Assembly (NCBI GenBank): GCA_030550455.1
Contig: JAUQPH010000002.1
Location: 164,950-228,949 of the forward strand
Source: Thermoproteota archaeon
Lineage (GTDB): Archaea; Thermoproteota; Thermoprotei_A; Sulfolobales; NBVN01
Length of the DNA stretch: 64,000 nucleotides
Direction: 5' to 3'
Shown here: piece by piece, positions 17,778 through 26,831 of the stretch
Numbering within the stretch: the stretch's first letter is position 1
How the letters are laid out: each line of letters opens with the position of its first letter
Notes under the pieces: model-generated
The model's database searches: none
What the model was told of the DNA's origin: nothing
What the model saw: the letters and a program-made list of their open reading frames with translations, nothing else
Translations under genes and position numbers: made by a program

Positions 17778-18163
17778 CCAACGAGTGGGACTTTGACTAC
17801 GTTACCTCCCAGCCCTAGGACTTTCCCGATGACTGATTGAAACCTTACTGGAGGGTCTGGCAACCAGTTATTGTCTCCTTTAGTAATTAAAGTATCATCT
17901 TCTACTCTGAGCACTCTGTGAATTATTAAAGTTCCACCGCGACGATACACGATTACGTCTCCGACATTAATATCCTCTGCGGAAACCTTCTTAATGACTA
18001 TTACGAGATCCCCGGACTGCAGAGTCGGCTCCATAGAAGTTCCTTCAACGACAGCAAGAGTTATATAGTCTAATAACGTTAAAGCAATTAACGTGAATAA
18101 TGCTATCCCGATAGCTATTTCTAATGCTAAAGTAGCTTTATCATGTACTCGTATTACCACCAC
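17693..18163 (-). CDS. signal peptidase I (archaeal/ER type, S26B)
   Basis: Membrane endopeptidase that removes signal peptides from secreted proteins. An N-terminal transmembrane helix (about 12-38) is followed by the catalytic Ser in GTSMEPT (Ser 43), a His in IIHRVL replacing the bacterial Lys, and the Asp region TKGDNNWLPD. A C-terminal hydrophobic segment (VPLVGYLTLF...) is encoded antisense to the end of topA over 85 bp. GTG at 18163 lies immediately after the stop of the zinc-ribbon gene, so the two form a leftward pair. Confidence 0.9.
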   Translation of the reverse strand: MVVIRVHDKATLALEIAIGIALFTLIALTLLDYITLAVVEGTSMEPTLQSGDLVIVIKKVSAEDINVGDVIVYRRGGTLIIHRVLRVEDDTLITKGDNNWLPDPPVRFQSVIGKVLGLGGNVVKVPLVGYLTLFARYSMTSFTNLPVLFSLLTALT

Positions 18164-18463
18164 CTACTCACTCTCTTCAGATAAAACTTCGCTTATATCT
18201 ATTTCTATCACTTTTCCGCCCTCGCGGGCACCTTCTCCTCTGTGTTTTTTTCTAGGCCTTTTTTCGTCCTCTCCGATTTCTACGTCATGCTCTCCTCCTA
18301 CTTTCAAAACACTAACCCTACCTCTCCAGCTATGTCCACAGCTAGGGCACTTAAAAGACCCCATTATTGTTATAGAGATTCTGCCATCAGCGTCGGGAAG
18401 TGGTGATGTCAGGTGCCAAGTTTTTAGAGGTTGAGTATCGTAACCACACCTAGGACACTTCAT
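18164..18463 (-). CDS. zinc-ribbon protein, 99 aa
   Basis: I recognise no named family. The protein starts with CPRCG (3-7) and carries CPSCGHSW near residue 39, forming a likely two-knuckle zinc ribbon. The C-terminal half is charged (RPRKKHRGEG) and ends in an acidic tail EVLSEESE. It abuts the signal peptidase gene with no gap. A T/A-rich TATA-like box (TTTTTTAAATA) lies upstream on the minus strand at about 18490-18505. The role is unknown; nucleic-acid binding is plausible from composition only. Confidence 0.75.
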   Translation of the reverse strand: MKCPRCGYDTQPLKTWHLTSPLPDADGRISITIMGSFKCPSCGHSWRGRVSVLKVGGEHDVEIGEDEKRPRKKHRGEGAREGGKVIEIDISEVLSEESE

Positions 18464-18540
18464 CTATCTCCCCTCTCAAACTAACTAGCTATTTAAAAAA
18501 TACCAACTACCACCCTCTCTGCTATAAAAGCGAAAGGTAC

Positions 18541-18578
18541 ACCCGTCCTAAGAAAACCTGCGGAAACCTAAGGTAGGA
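18541..18578 (+). repeat. right-end fragment of tnpB-type element
   Basis: ACCCGTCCTAAGAAAACCTG followed by CGGAAACCTAAGG matches the terminal segment of relics at 4075-4110 (ACCCGTCCTAGGAAAACCTA), 40477-40520 (minus) and 41810-41850. No transposase sequence accompanies it, so it is a solo terminus. It lies just upstream of the dph6 promoter. Confidence 0.5.
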
Positions 18579-18583
18579 ACGGC

Positions 18584-18593
18584 AATATAAGCC
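18584..18593 (+). promoter_or_regulatory. TATA-box promoter of dph6
   Basis: AATATAAGCC lies about 32-38 bp before the GTG start of dph6, which fits a transcript with a very short leader. The string TATAAGCCTTAGG is also present at about 501-513 ahead of a candidate sRNA. Confidence 0.55.
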
Positions 18594-18622
18594 TTAGGAA
18601 GACATGTTTTTGGAGTTAGAGT

Positions 18623-19312
18623 GTGAAAAGAGCTTTAGCTCTCTATAGTGGTGGCAAAGACTCTCACTACTCTATTCTTCTATCTTATTACCAAGGCATC
18701 ACCACGGATGCCTTGGTGGTGGCACTCCCGCGCCGCGATGACTCATGGCTATTCCACACCGTTAACGCTTCGTGGAGCAGGCTTCACGGAGATGCTATGG
18801 GGATCCCCGTTCACGTTGTACCCGTAAGTGGCGTTAAGGACGTAGAGCTTTTTGAATTGAGAGATGGGCTAAGTAAGATACTGAGAGAATATCCGCACGT
18901 GGACTATCTAATTACTGGAGCAGTTAAGTCTAGGTACCAGCTAGAGAGATTTAAAGCCATATCGGAAGATCTGGGTCTGAAGCTCTATGCACCCCTATGG
19001 AATCGAGATGAAGTTGAGCTTTTAAAAAGAGAAGTAGAGGATCTCAGCTTTATTGTAACAGCTGTTCAAGCTTATTGTTTAAGCCTACGTATACTGGGAA
19101 ATCCATCAGACTCGGAAATACTGCATTACCTAGTTACCGCTCATAAAGATTGTGGTGTAAGCCTCGTAGGTGAAGGAGGAGAATTTGAAACGTACGTAAT
19201 TGGGTCTCCACTGTTTAAAGGGAGAGGGGTAGCTATAAGCAAAGCTAAAATGGTTCTACATCTAAACTTACATAGTGGTTACTTCGTCATTGAGAACGCT
19301 GAGCTCTTATAG
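18623..19312 (+). CDS. diphthine-ammonia ligase (Dph6 family)
   Basis: ATP-dependent amidotransferase-like enzyme for the last step of diphthamide synthesis on elongation factor 2. It has the PP-loop SGGKDSHYS (about 9-17), LITGAVKSRYQ in the middle, and the family tail GEGGEFETYV (about 187-196). The 229-aa length is that of the single-domain archaeal form. The GTG start sits directly behind a clear TATA box. It is a single gene with no operon partners visible. Confidence 0.9.
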   Translation: MKRALALYSGGKDSHYSILLSYYQGITTDALVVALPRRDDSWLFHTVNASWSRLHGDAMGIPVHVVPVSGVKDVELFELRDGLSKILREYPHVDYLITGAVKSRYQLERFKAISEDLGLKLYAPLWNRDEVELLKREVEDLSFIVTAVQAYCLSLRILGNPSDSEILHYLVTAHKDCGVSLVGEGGEFETYVIGSPLFKGRGVAISKAKMVLHLNLHSGYFVIENAELL

Positions 19313-19444
19313 ACAGTCCCGCTTAATTCTCGCACTTCTCCTCCACGCATCATGCTGAGAGCCGCACCTCACACTTATCAGTACACGTTAATGAAGTTAG
19401 CAAGTCTCAGTAAGTTACCGAACAATATTACTACGAAGCTGAGT

Positions 19445-19843
19445 TTAAAGCTCTTGGAAAATTATATGGGAAATACTTGATTTAGGAATTATTAGAGCTC
19501 TATCACCAGCTCGAACCCCTATCTCGTACTTAGATACCTTCGATAACTTCCCGACGATCTTAGTGCTATCCTGAAGAACTACTGTCACTTCAGAACCAGT
19601 CATCTCGGGTGTTATAATGACGTCCTCCAGCTCTTCGCTCGAGAATCCGTGGATCTCTACCTGAGATACCTCGATGTAGGCTATTGAATGTCTAAAAACC
19701 ACTGCAGGCCCGCTCGGAGTTCTAACCCCTACTTCGTACTTAGATACTTCATCTACTACGCCCTCCAAAGGCTCTTTACTACCGATAAGGTATATTCTCA
19801 CAGCTTTTCCTTCAAACCTTTTATCTAGTATGTTATCACGCAC
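19445..19843 (-). CDS. tandem Sm/Hfq-like domain protein
   Basis: Two similar halves are visible. Residues about 1-60 contain EGVVDEVSKYEVGVRTPSG and FRHSIAYIEV; residues about 72-130 contain VGKLSKVSKYEIGVRAGDR and IPKSSISHIIF. Each half has the Sm-fold pattern G-x-hydrophobic-x5-(K)YE-hydrophobic-G-hydrophobic and then a K/R-H/S-S-I-x-x-I strand reminiscent of the Hfq Y-K-H-A-I-S motif. I infer an internal duplication of an Hfq/LSm-like RNA-binding domain. It is a monocistronic leftward gene. The function and ring stoichiometry are unknown. Confidence 0.6.
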   Translation of the reverse strand: MRDNILDKRFEGKAVRIYLIGSKEPLEGVVDEVSKYEVGVRTPSGPAVVFRHSIAYIEVSQVEIHGFSSEELEDVIITPEMTGSEVTVVLQDSTKIVGKLSKVSKYEIGVRAGDRALIIPKSSISHIIFQEL

Positions 19844-19995
19844 TTAAACCTCCACGTATGTTTGCGAAAGAATCCTAATAAGTGGTTCCAGCACTGTCCA
19901 GGTCTTCAAGTTCGCGAAAACTATTTGAATGACAGTAAGTCAAGTAGCATGACCATAGATTGACTTAGCTCGGAACCCACTCTACTTAAACCGAA

Positions 19996-20134
19996 GTTAG
20001 CTCTCGGGTTTGTTTATATGGGTTAGTTTCTCTACCTCATCTCGGTTTACCTCCGAGGAGAGCCCGCACTCCACCTGCTTAGCTCCCACCCCCGTCGGAC
20101 GGCTCCACGCATCAACCAAACAACACAAACTAGC
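19996..20134 (+). repeat. 139-bp exact inverted repeat, copy 1
   Basis: Positions 19996-20134 are the exact reverse complement of 42493-42631. The flanks are unrelated. Read leftwards here, the unit has an uninterrupted frame containing GVGAKQVECGLSSEVNRDE and KLTHINKPES ending in TAA at the repeat edge, which looks like a transposase-type C-terminal tail. The opposite strand has TTTATATGGG, a possible TATA box. The remaining sequence between this and glyS (20135-20315) shows only a possible TTTATTTAAG promoter near 20267. Confidence 0.85.
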
Positions 20135-20315
20135 TCTAGGATACTCTGAATTATTTGGAACTCCGACATATTGTGTAAATATAGCATTGCTAGAGAGAAG
20201 CCTTCAAACCTCCGCACATCACCTGAAGTCAATCAACATAAACTTGAAACCTCAAATTGAGGTGTTTTATTTAAGTAACTAGCGAAGTTGGTATGGAAGT
20301 AGTGGGGGCATAAGA

Positions 20316-22052
20316 ATGCCTGAAGAAGCGTCCTTTGAGGATAAATACGATAAAATAGTAGACTTAGCAAAGAGAAGAGGTTTTTTCTGGCCTTCTTACG
20401 AAATCTACGGAGGTGTAGCAGGTTTTTATGATTTAGGACCTCTTGGGACGATGTTGAAGATTAACATAGTAAATCTCTGGAGAGAGTACTTCGTTCTGAG
20501 GCACCAAGATTTGGTGACCGAAGTTGAGACTCCAGTCATAGTTCCCGAGGTACTTCTTAAAGCAAGTGGTCACTTAGACCATTTTACCGACCCTATTATT
20601 GAGTGCCTCAGCTGTGGACGAAAGTATAGGGCTGATCATTTAATAGAGGAAGCTACTGGACTCAAAGTTGAGGGGCGAAGTATTGAAGAGCTGAACGAAA
20701 TAGTTAAGAACAAGGGATTGAAGTGCCCCCAATGCGGAGGAGAACTCAGTGAGGTGAGAACTTTTAATCTTCTTTTCAAGACAACGATAGGGCCTTACTC
20801 CTCCGATGCTGGTTATCTCAGACCTGAAGCCGCCCAAGGAATGTTTGTATCTTTCAAGAGAGTATTCGTCTCGATGAGGGAAAAGCTCCCCCTAGGGATA
20901 GCTCAAATAGGTAGAGTGGCTAGAAACGAGATCTCCCCTAGACAGGGAATGATAAGGCTTAGGGAGTTTACGATCATGGAGATAGAGTTCTTTCACGATC
21001 CCGAAGGAGAGGATCCGCCGTGGGATAGGTTTTCTGGAAAATTGAGACTATTGCCGGCAGAGCTGAGGCAGAAAGGTGAGGAAAACCCTATTGAGATAGA
21101 TGTCATCGAAGCGGTCAGAGAGGGTATAATCAAAAACAAGTGGTTAGGGTACTGGATGTGCGTCGCACGGGAGTTTGTGAAAGAGCTGGGAGTAGGCTAT
21201 GGCGAGATGTATTTTGAGGAAAAGATGCCCTATGAGAGAGCTCATTACTCAGCTCAGACTTTTGATCAGTTGGTTAGGATAAGCCGCTGGGGGTGGATAG
21301 AGGTATCGGGACATGCTTATAGAACCGACTATGATTTAAGGAGGCACATGGAGTTCTCTGGTCAAGATATGACCATCTTCAAGCCGTTTAAAGAGCCAAA
21401 GATAGTCGAGGTTGAGAAAGTAGTTGTAGACAAGTCGACTCTGGGTAGACTTCTTGGACATCATTTGACATCGTTCTTAGAAGCGCTTAAAAACGTTAGT
21501 ATTGAAGAGATAAAGAAAGCCGTCACAAGTTCGGAGGAAACGGTGGTCATAGCTGGAGTAAGAGTGCCCCGCACGGCCATCAGTATAGTGAAGGAAACTG
21601 AGAAAGTGGCTGGAACAAGAATTATTCCTCACGTAGCAGAACCATCCTTCGGTGCTGAAAGACTCGTATTACTGGTTCTAGACAAGGCTTATACGGAAGA
21701 AGAGGGTAGGATCGTATTAAAGATACCAAGGAAAATAGCTCCAGTAAAGGTGGCCGTTTTCCCTCTACTTGAAAGAGAAGAGCTGGTAAGAGTGGCTAGG
21801 AGGATATACGCGGAACTAATGTCATTGGGGCTTACGGTAATTTATGACGAAAGCGGTAGTATAGGGAGGAGATACGCGAGAGCTGATGAAATAGGTGTAC
21901 CCTACGCTATTACGGTAGATTTCCAAACCTTAAGCGACGATACTGTAACAATTAGGGAACGCGACACCCGAAAACAGATTCGTGTAAGTATAAAAAACGT
22001 CTATAGCGAGCTATCGAGAATGTTACATCAACCTGAAAGCTCCGCCCTCTAG
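20316..22052 (+). CDS. glyS: glycyl-tRNA synthetase
   Basis: Class II synthetase of the archaeal/eukaryotic alpha2 type. It begins with a KYDKIVDLAKRRGFFWPS segment and YGGVAGFYDLGPLG, has a zinc-type insertion with CLSCGRKYRADH and CPQCGGEL, motif 2 around RNEISPRQGMIRLREF, and motif 3 in EPSFGAERLVLLVL. A C-terminal anticodon-binding domain follows (IAPVKVAVFPLL). The 578-aa length is normal. ATG at 20316 is preceded by an AT-rich promoter-like TTTATTTAAG about 45 bp upstream. Confidence 0.96.
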   Translation: MPEEASFEDKYDKIVDLAKRRGFFWPSYEIYGGVAGFYDLGPLGTMLKINIVNLWREYFVLRHQDLVTEVETPVIVPEVLLKASGHLDHFTDPIIECLSCGRKYRADHLIEEATGLKVEGRSIEELNEIVKNKGLKCPQCGGELSEVRTFNLLFKTTIGPYSSDAGYLRPEAAQGMFVSFKRVFVSMREKLPLGIAQIGRVARNEISPRQGMIRLREFTIMEIEFFHDPEGEDPPWDRFSGKLRLLPAELRQKGEENPIEIDVIEAVREGIIKNKWLGYWMCVAREFVKELGVGYGEMYFEEKMPYERAHYSAQTFDQLVRISRWGWIEVSGHAYRTDYDLRRHMEFSGQDMTIFKPFKEPKIVEVEKVVVDKSTLGRLLGHHLTSFLEALKNVSIEEIKKAVTSSEETVVIAGVRVPRTAISIVKETEKVAGTRIIPHVAEPSFGAERLVLLVLDKAYTEEEGRIVLKIPRKIAPVKVAVFPLLEREELVRVARRIYAELMSLGLTVIYDESGSIGRRYARADEIGVPYAITVDFQTLSDDTVTIRERDTRKQIRVSIKNVYSELSRMLHQPESSAL

Positions 22053-22209
22053 GGTGGGAAGGTCAGAACAGATATTGAGAAGTTTACCCATAATTAGTCT
22101 ATAGCTGCGTGCGATATTATGTCAAGTGGAGACTAAGTTACTCTAGCAGAATCTAGCATCACGATTCAAAAGCGGTTTAGTAGGTAATGTAGAGTATAAT
22201 GTAGAGTAT

Positions 22210-23955
22210 TTAGAATCTGAGTGCGTCTGGTCTTTGCGCATTTACCTTCTCCCTTATAATATTCATCAACTTCTCTCTCTCATTCTGGTCGAGTAGAGTT
22301 TTAGCGAGTTCTTTAGGTATTTTAGTGAAAACAACTCTAGGCTCTTTGATTCGATGTTTGCTTTTAAGCAACTCGATTGGTTTATCCCTAACGATTGGGT
22401 TGTCACTATTCTCTACACCCATGGTCTCTAGGAGAGCTGCCGAGCTTTTTGGCATTATGGGGTAAAGCATTGTTGCTAAGTAAAGACTTAGCTTAAAACA
22501 TACGTGGAGTGTGGTCTTTGCGTCCTCTAAGTCCTCGCGTATCTTAAACCATGGAGCTTTCTTGGTAATATACTGGTTTCCCAGTCTAGCTAGTTCCACG
22601 ATTACTTCAGTAGCTGGCCTTATTTCAGCTTTATCCATGCGTTGAGTGTAAAGGTTCCAGCTTCTCTCGAGCTCATCAATAATCTCAACGTCCACTTCCG
22701 TTACCTTGCTAGAGTCTGGTATTTCACCACTGAAATGTCTCCATATGAGTGTCAGAGTCCTGTGTATAAAGTTACCTATATCATCGTTCAGCTCGCTGTT
22801 TATTATTCTAATGAACTCGCTCCACTTAAAGCTAGTGTCTTTATCCTCTGGTCTCATCCTCATCAGAGCATATCTCCAGTAATCGATCTCACTGAAGATT
22901 TCCGCTGCTTCGTCGGCCCACACACCTATCTTTCTGCTCTTGCTGAACTTTTCCCCTTCGTAAAGCAGGTACTCAGTAGCAGATATGATATCCGGGAGCT
23001 TATACCCTCTACCGGACGCTATTATTAGTGCTGGAAATATGATTGCGTGAAACGGTATGTTGTCCTTACCTATGAAGTAGGCCGTCATAGTCTCTTGGCT
23101 AGACCATAGCTTTAACCACTCATCAGAGTCTTCAGACTTTGAGAAAAACTCCTTAGTGGCTGATATGTACCCTAAGAGGGCGTCGAACCATACGTAAACG
23201 GTCTTATCTTCAGCGCCTTCGAAGGGGGCTGGTATACCCCACTTAATGTCTCTGGTAATAGCTCTCGGCTCTAAGCCAGATTTAATCCAGGAGATAGAGT
23301 AGTTCTTAACGTTATCGTGAAGTAGCTTGTGGTTCTTTAGCCACTCGTAGATTATATCACTTAACTTGTCAAGTCTGAAGAACCAGTGCTTTCTTGTCAC
23401 AAATACTGGTCTACCGTCGCAAAAAGCGCACTTAGGATTGATTAAGAGCTCCGGGTCCAATATTCTACCACATCTATCACACTGGTCTCCTCTGGCATCT
23501 TCGTATCCACAGTAAGGACACGTCCCCGTTATGAACCTATCAGCCAGGTACTGCCTGTCTCTAGGACACCATGCGGTAAACTGGTCGCGTGTCTCAATGT
23601 ATTTGTTTCTTTCGACGTCTAAGAGAAAGCCTCGAACGAAGTCTTTATGTACTTCAGACTCTGTCCTAGTGTAGTTATCAAAGGATATATTCCATAACCT
23701 CCAGATGCGCTTTATGTATTCATGAGCTTGGTCCGTAAACGCCTTAGGCTCGAGCCCCCTCCTTCTTGCCTCTATCTCTATGACCGTGCCATGTTCGTCG
23801 CTCCCGCTCACAAAGACTACTCTATGCCCCCTCATCCTCAAGTATCTTGCGAACACGTCAGCTGAGAGCACACTACCTACTAGAGTACCTAAGTGGGGGA
23901 CTCCGTTAACGTACGGCCAAGCAGATGTTACTATCCAGTTCCTCGTGGTCCACAC
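22210..23955 (-). CDS. metG: methionyl-tRNA synthetase
   Basis: Class I synthetase charging initiator and elongator tRNA(Met). The HIGH motif is PYVNGVPHLGTLVG (about 14-27). A zinc knuckle region contains CPYCGYEDARGDQCDRCG and a second CAFC. The KMSKS motif is KFSKSRKIG. At 581 aa it lacks the C-terminal tRNA-binding OB-fold domain, which many archaea encode separately; that gene is not in this window. ATG at 23955 lies in a 74-bp region divergent to priL, so the two promoters are close together. Confidence 0.95.
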   Translation of the reverse strand: MWTTRNWIVTSAWPYVNGVPHLGTLVGSVLSADVFARYLRMRGHRVVFVSGSDEHGTVIEIEARRRGLEPKAFTDQAHEYIKRIWRLWNISFDNYTRTESEVHKDFVRGFLLDVERNKYIETRDQFTAWCPRDRQYLADRFITGTCPYCGYEDARGDQCDRCGRILDPELLINPKCAFCDGRPVFVTRKHWFFRLDKLSDIIYEWLKNHKLLHDNVKNYSISWIKSGLEPRAITRDIKWGIPAPFEGAEDKTVYVWFDALLGYISATKEFFSKSEDSDEWLKLWSSQETMTAYFIGKDNIPFHAIIFPALIIASGRGYKLPDIISATEYLLYEGEKFSKSRKIGVWADEAAEIFSEIDYWRYALMRMRPEDKDTSFKWSEFIRIINSELNDDIGNFIHRTLTLIWRHFSGEIPDSSKVTEVDVEIIDELERSWNLYTQRMDKAEIRPATEVIVELARLGNQYITKKAPWFKIREDLEDAKTTLHVCFKLSLYLATMLYPIMPKSSAALLETMGVENSDNPIVRDKPIELLKSKHRIKEPRVVFTKIPKELAKTLLDQNEREKLMNIIREKVNAQRPDALRF

Positions 23956-24029
23956 CTAACTAGCGTTTTACCTGAGGTTTTTAATGTACTTATAACTTTG
24001 TTCAGGCACGCTATAATGGAGTAGGGTGT

Positions 24030-25091
24030 TTGAGGAGGTCTATCTACTCTAAGTACCCAGTCTTGGTAGCTCCGGAAAGCTTGCCTAAAGTTATAGGTGT
24101 CAGTATTTCTAACATAAGCGACTTAGTGGATTACATGAAGAGCTTCACTGATCGAGCAATAATAAGGATAGAGCACGCAGTAAGGGGGTCCTACTACGTG
24201 CCAAGCGATGACCCGTTAATAGAGCTTCCCAGCTTCTATCTAGCAATAGCGTTAGCTCAACATACCCATAGTTGGCTACTAAGGAGATTAGCAGATCATG
24301 AGGGTAAGCGAGTGGCTTTGGAGATAGCTAGGGAGAGAGATAAGGATGTGGTAAATGTATTGAAAAACTTAGGTATAGAAGTTGAGTACATAGGTGAGGA
24401 AGACGGGTGTGGCCATAAAGTTTTCCTCGGTAGGTCTGGTACGAGTGAAGTAGTAGCGTGCTATCCTTACAGATTAACCATCCCCAAGTACCTTAGATAT
24501 GCTGAGAGGCTTTTCACAGAGCCCAGCTGGAAGCTTGTTAACAGACTTGTGCTTAAAGGTTACGTCTTCTTAGGTAAGAAGGACTTAGCTAGATTGGCTG
24601 AAGAGGAAGTCAAGAAGAGAGTGATTGAGTACGGAAGAGTGTTTTCAGCAGAGTTCATCGGCGAGTTACTAAGAGAACAGCTAGGTATAGCCAAGTCTCT
24701 AGTACCGAAAGAGGTATTAGAAAGAGAAAGAAAGAGAGCCCCGGAGAAAATTGAAAGAGCTTTCCCGCCGTGCATAACTAAGCTTAGGGAGCTGTTGAGT
24801 AAGGGAGAACACTTGAGTCACCATCAACGCTTCGCGTTAGCAACATTCATGCTGTCTGTAGGATATAGCGTTGATGAAGTAGTAGATATGTTTAGGACTT
24901 CACCTGACTTCGAGGAGAAAATAGCTAGATATCAAGTAGAGCACTTAGCTGGCTTACGTGGAGGCAGAAAGAAGTATAGAATGTATAGCTGTGATAAGAT
25001 GAAATCGTTGGGGCTTTGCGTAGCTGAGTGTGGTACTAGAACTCCACTGCAGTACTATAGAAGAGCAGCTATAGAACTAGAAACTCGATGA
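24030..25091 (+). CDS. priL: DNA primase large subunit PriL
   Basis: Regulatory Fe-S subunit of the archaeal/eukaryotic primase that works with PriS in primer synthesis. The Fe-S domain is visible in the C-terminal third: PPCITKLREL (first Cys), HHQRFALATFMLSVGYS, then YSCDKMKSLGLCVAECG with the remaining three Cys. The N-terminal helical domain is complete. The 353-aa length is normal. The start is TTG at 24030. Its last 23 bp overlap the convergent orphan gene at 25069-25581. Confidence 0.92.
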   Translation: MRRSIYSKYPVLVAPESLPKVIGVSISNISDLVDYMKSFTDRAIIRIEHAVRGSYYVPSDDPLIELPSFYLAIALAQHTHSWLLRRLADHEGKRVALEIARERDKDVVNVLKNLGIEVEYIGEEDGCGHKVFLGRSGTSEVVACYPYRLTIPKYLRYAERLFTEPSWKLVNRLVLKGYVFLGKKDLARLAEEEVKKRVIEYGRVFSAEFIGELLREQLGIAKSLVPKEVLERERKRAPEKIERAFPPCITKLRELLSKGEHLSHHQRFALATFMLSVGYSVDEVVDMFRTSPDFEEKIARYQVEHLAGLRGGRKKYRMYSCDKMKSLGLCVAECGTRTPLQYYRRAAIELETR

Positions 25092-25581
25092 CTTCATATC
25101 CGGGAGTTTCAGCACCCTTTTCTACGTTAAAGACTATGATTCTGCCGTCAATGACTTCGTACGGAAAGCCTACATCTGCCTTTATAACCTTAAAGTTCTC
25201 GGGAAAGGTCCACGTGACTCTATAGCTGTACTCCACTTTCTCTCTTTCGTAATAGTTCTCATACGTATTAATTCCTTTTACCAAGTCACCCTTGAAGGTT
25301 ATTAAAAACTCAACGTACGGTCTCTTCTTCGACGATATAAACCCTATATCGACGTGTAACACTCTTGCTTTAACGCTTTTTCTATTAACTAAGATTTTCT
25401 CAGAGTTTACGAAAGCTTGCATGTTCGTCCTCATAGTTTCTGTCTCGTGTTTTTTCCCGAGTGGAGTTGATGTAGATCTATAAAGCTCTCTATCTGGGTC
25501 CCAGTAGAAGAATAAGATCTTCTGTCGAAACTCTCCAGTGGAGTCTACACTGAAGAAGCCGTATCCGTATCTTGGCCTCAA
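25069..25581 (-). CDS. hypothetical protein, 170 aa
   Basis: I do not recognise this family. The sequence is beta-rich with many aromatic residues (RYGYGFFSVDS, KILFFYWDPD, YENYYEREKVEYSYRVTW) and no membrane or signal segments. It overlaps the Lrp-type regulator gene upstream by 4 bp, so both are translated from one leftward mRNA, and it overlaps the end of priL by 23 bp. The association suggests it could be functionally linked to the regulator, but no biochemical role can be proposed. Confidence 0.7.
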   Translation of the reverse strand: MRPRYGYGFFSVDSTGEFRQKILFFYWDPDRELYRSTSTPLGKKHETETMRTNMQAFVNSEKILVNRKSVKARVLHVDIGFISSKKRPYVEFLITFKGDLVKGINTYENYYEREKVEYSYRVTWTFPENFKVIKADVGFPYEVIDGRIIVFNVEKGAETPGYEVIEFLVL

Positions 25582-26033
25582 GGAAGCACCTTACTGTTCT
25601 CCTTGATGGTTCTCAGTACAACAAGTGTTGACGTATTAAGTACACCATCTATAGAGCCTACGAGGTCTAATACTCTAGATAGCTCTGTATGGTCTTTTAC
25701 TAAGAGAGAGCAGACTAATGTCCACTCACCAGTAACATCATAAATGTCTCTAATCTGAGGTATCGAGCTTAGAGCCTCAACTACCTTATTAAACTTCTTG
25801 ACGTCTATAGATAGAAAGATTAATGCCTTTAACCTGTACCCAAGTAGTTCGGGGTTAACTATAGCCACTATTCGCTTAATAAATCCCTGCTCTTTGAGCT
25901 TCTTTATCCTCATATAGACGGTTGAAGGGCTTACGCCAACTCTTTGAGCCATCTCAGCATACGTAAGGTCCGCATTCTCTTGCAGTATTTCCAGCAGTTT
26001 TATGTCTACTTCGTCTAATATCTTACTACTCAT
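25578..26033 (-). CDS. Lrp/AsnC family transcriptional regulator
   Basis: Residues 5-60 form the classic Lrp helix-turn-helix (DEVDIKLLEILQENADLTYAEMAQ then VGVSPSTVYMRIKKLKEQG). The C-terminal half is the RAM/ACT-like effector domain (LIFLSIDVKKFNKVVEAL, VTGEWTLVCSLLV). The 151-aa length is typical. It is probably a DNA-binding octamer responding to an amino acid or similar ligand. It is followed by a 4-bp-overlapping orphan gene. The gap to PCNA is 42 bp, so read-through from PCNA is possible. Confidence 0.93.
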   Translation of the reverse strand: MSSKILDEVDIKLLEILQENADLTYAEMAQRVGVSPSTVYMRIKKLKEQGFIKRIVAIVNPELLGYRLKALIFLSIDVKKFNKVVEALSSIPQIRDIYDVTGEWTLVCSLLVKDHTELSRVLDLVGSIDGVLNTSTLVVLRTIKENSKVLP

Positions 26034-26075
26034 ACAGAGCCCGATTTAGTTTGCTGATAAGTATAAAAAGTTTTG

Positions 26076-26819
26076 CTATACCTGAGGAGCTAATACATAC
26101 CTTATCAAAACATCTCCAGGGAGTTTGAAAACTGTGCGGAGAGGTTTCGAGGAACTAAGAGAAAACTCTAAATTGTCTGTTAAGCCAAGTAGTGGACTTA
26201 TTTTATTCAAGTAGTTTTCTTCGTAAGCCGATTTAACGCTCTCTTCGAACTCTATATCGAGTATGGAACCGGCTACTCTGGATAGCTTTACGATAGAACC
26301 TCCTCCTCTCAATATAATGTAGTCTGCCGACGGAACCTCTATTTCTACAGTACCCGCTCCTCTGAGGGTCGACATAGCTTGCTTAAAGGCAGTTGATAGG
26401 ATTATGGCTCTCACCTTAAACTCGAGGCTCAGTTCAGGAACATCTTCAGCCGGAACCTCGATCGACCTAAACTTAAACGACTTTGGTGTAGTCCCTTCGA
26501 TAACTATTCGATAAAACATCTCGTTAGCCGAGAACTTAAGTACATCACTCTTTCTAGGCTTTGGGAGAACTTTCAGGAGGGAGCCGAGGTTAACTCCTAC
26601 ACTAAGCTCCTGAGACCTAACTTCGTAAGTCGTAAACGCTGATGACGGGATCTCGAGATCTATGAGAGATAACCCCGCTGGATCGAGAGCTTTAATTCGT
26701 AAGCTTTCAGCACCTAACTTCATGAGTATTTCGTCAGCAACCTCACCAACAGCTTCAAGTAATGTAACGAAAACCTTTGCAGACGGGTATTCAAAGCTAG
26801 CTAAGTACTCCTCTGTCAT
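26076..26819 (-). CDS. pcn: DNA polymerase sliding clamp PCNA, paralogue 1
   Basis: Ring-forming processivity clamp; Crenarchaeota usually build it from several paralogues, and a second lies at 63104-63856. Family motifs are AKVFVTLLEAVGEVADEIL, ALDPAGLSLIDLEIPSSAF (the LDPxxxxLV-type strand), and the late beta strands ending in LAPQV. I start at ATG 26819 (MTEEYLASFEYPSAK), which matches the usual N-terminus; ATG 26855 would add 12 unlike residues. A minus-strand TATA-like CTTTATACT near 26864-26873 would start RNA around 26843, consistent with the later ATG. Confidence 0.92.
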   Translation of the reverse strand: MTEEYLASFEYPSAKVFVTLLEAVGEVADEILMKLGAESLRIKALDPAGLSLIDLEIPSSAFTTYEVRSQELSVGVNLGSLLKVLPKPRKSDVLKFSANEMFYRIVIEGTTPKSFKFRSIEVPAEDVPELSLEFKVRAIILSTAFKQAMSTLRGAGTVEIEVPSADYIILRGGGSIVKLSRVAGSILDIEFEESVKSAYEENYLNKISPLLGLTDNLEFSLSSSKPLRTVFKLPGDVLIRYVLAPQV

Positions 26820-26831
26820 ACCGTTATTCCA

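Noticed and set aside
20010-20282. 90-codon plus-strand frame through the 139-bp repeat
   Set aside because: The antisense frame gives the better tail peptide, and the plus frame differs beyond the repeat in copy 2, so it is not a conserved protein.
22642-23028. 128-codon plus-strand frame inside metG
   Set aside because: It is fully antisense to a convincing methionyl-tRNA synthetase and has no family features.
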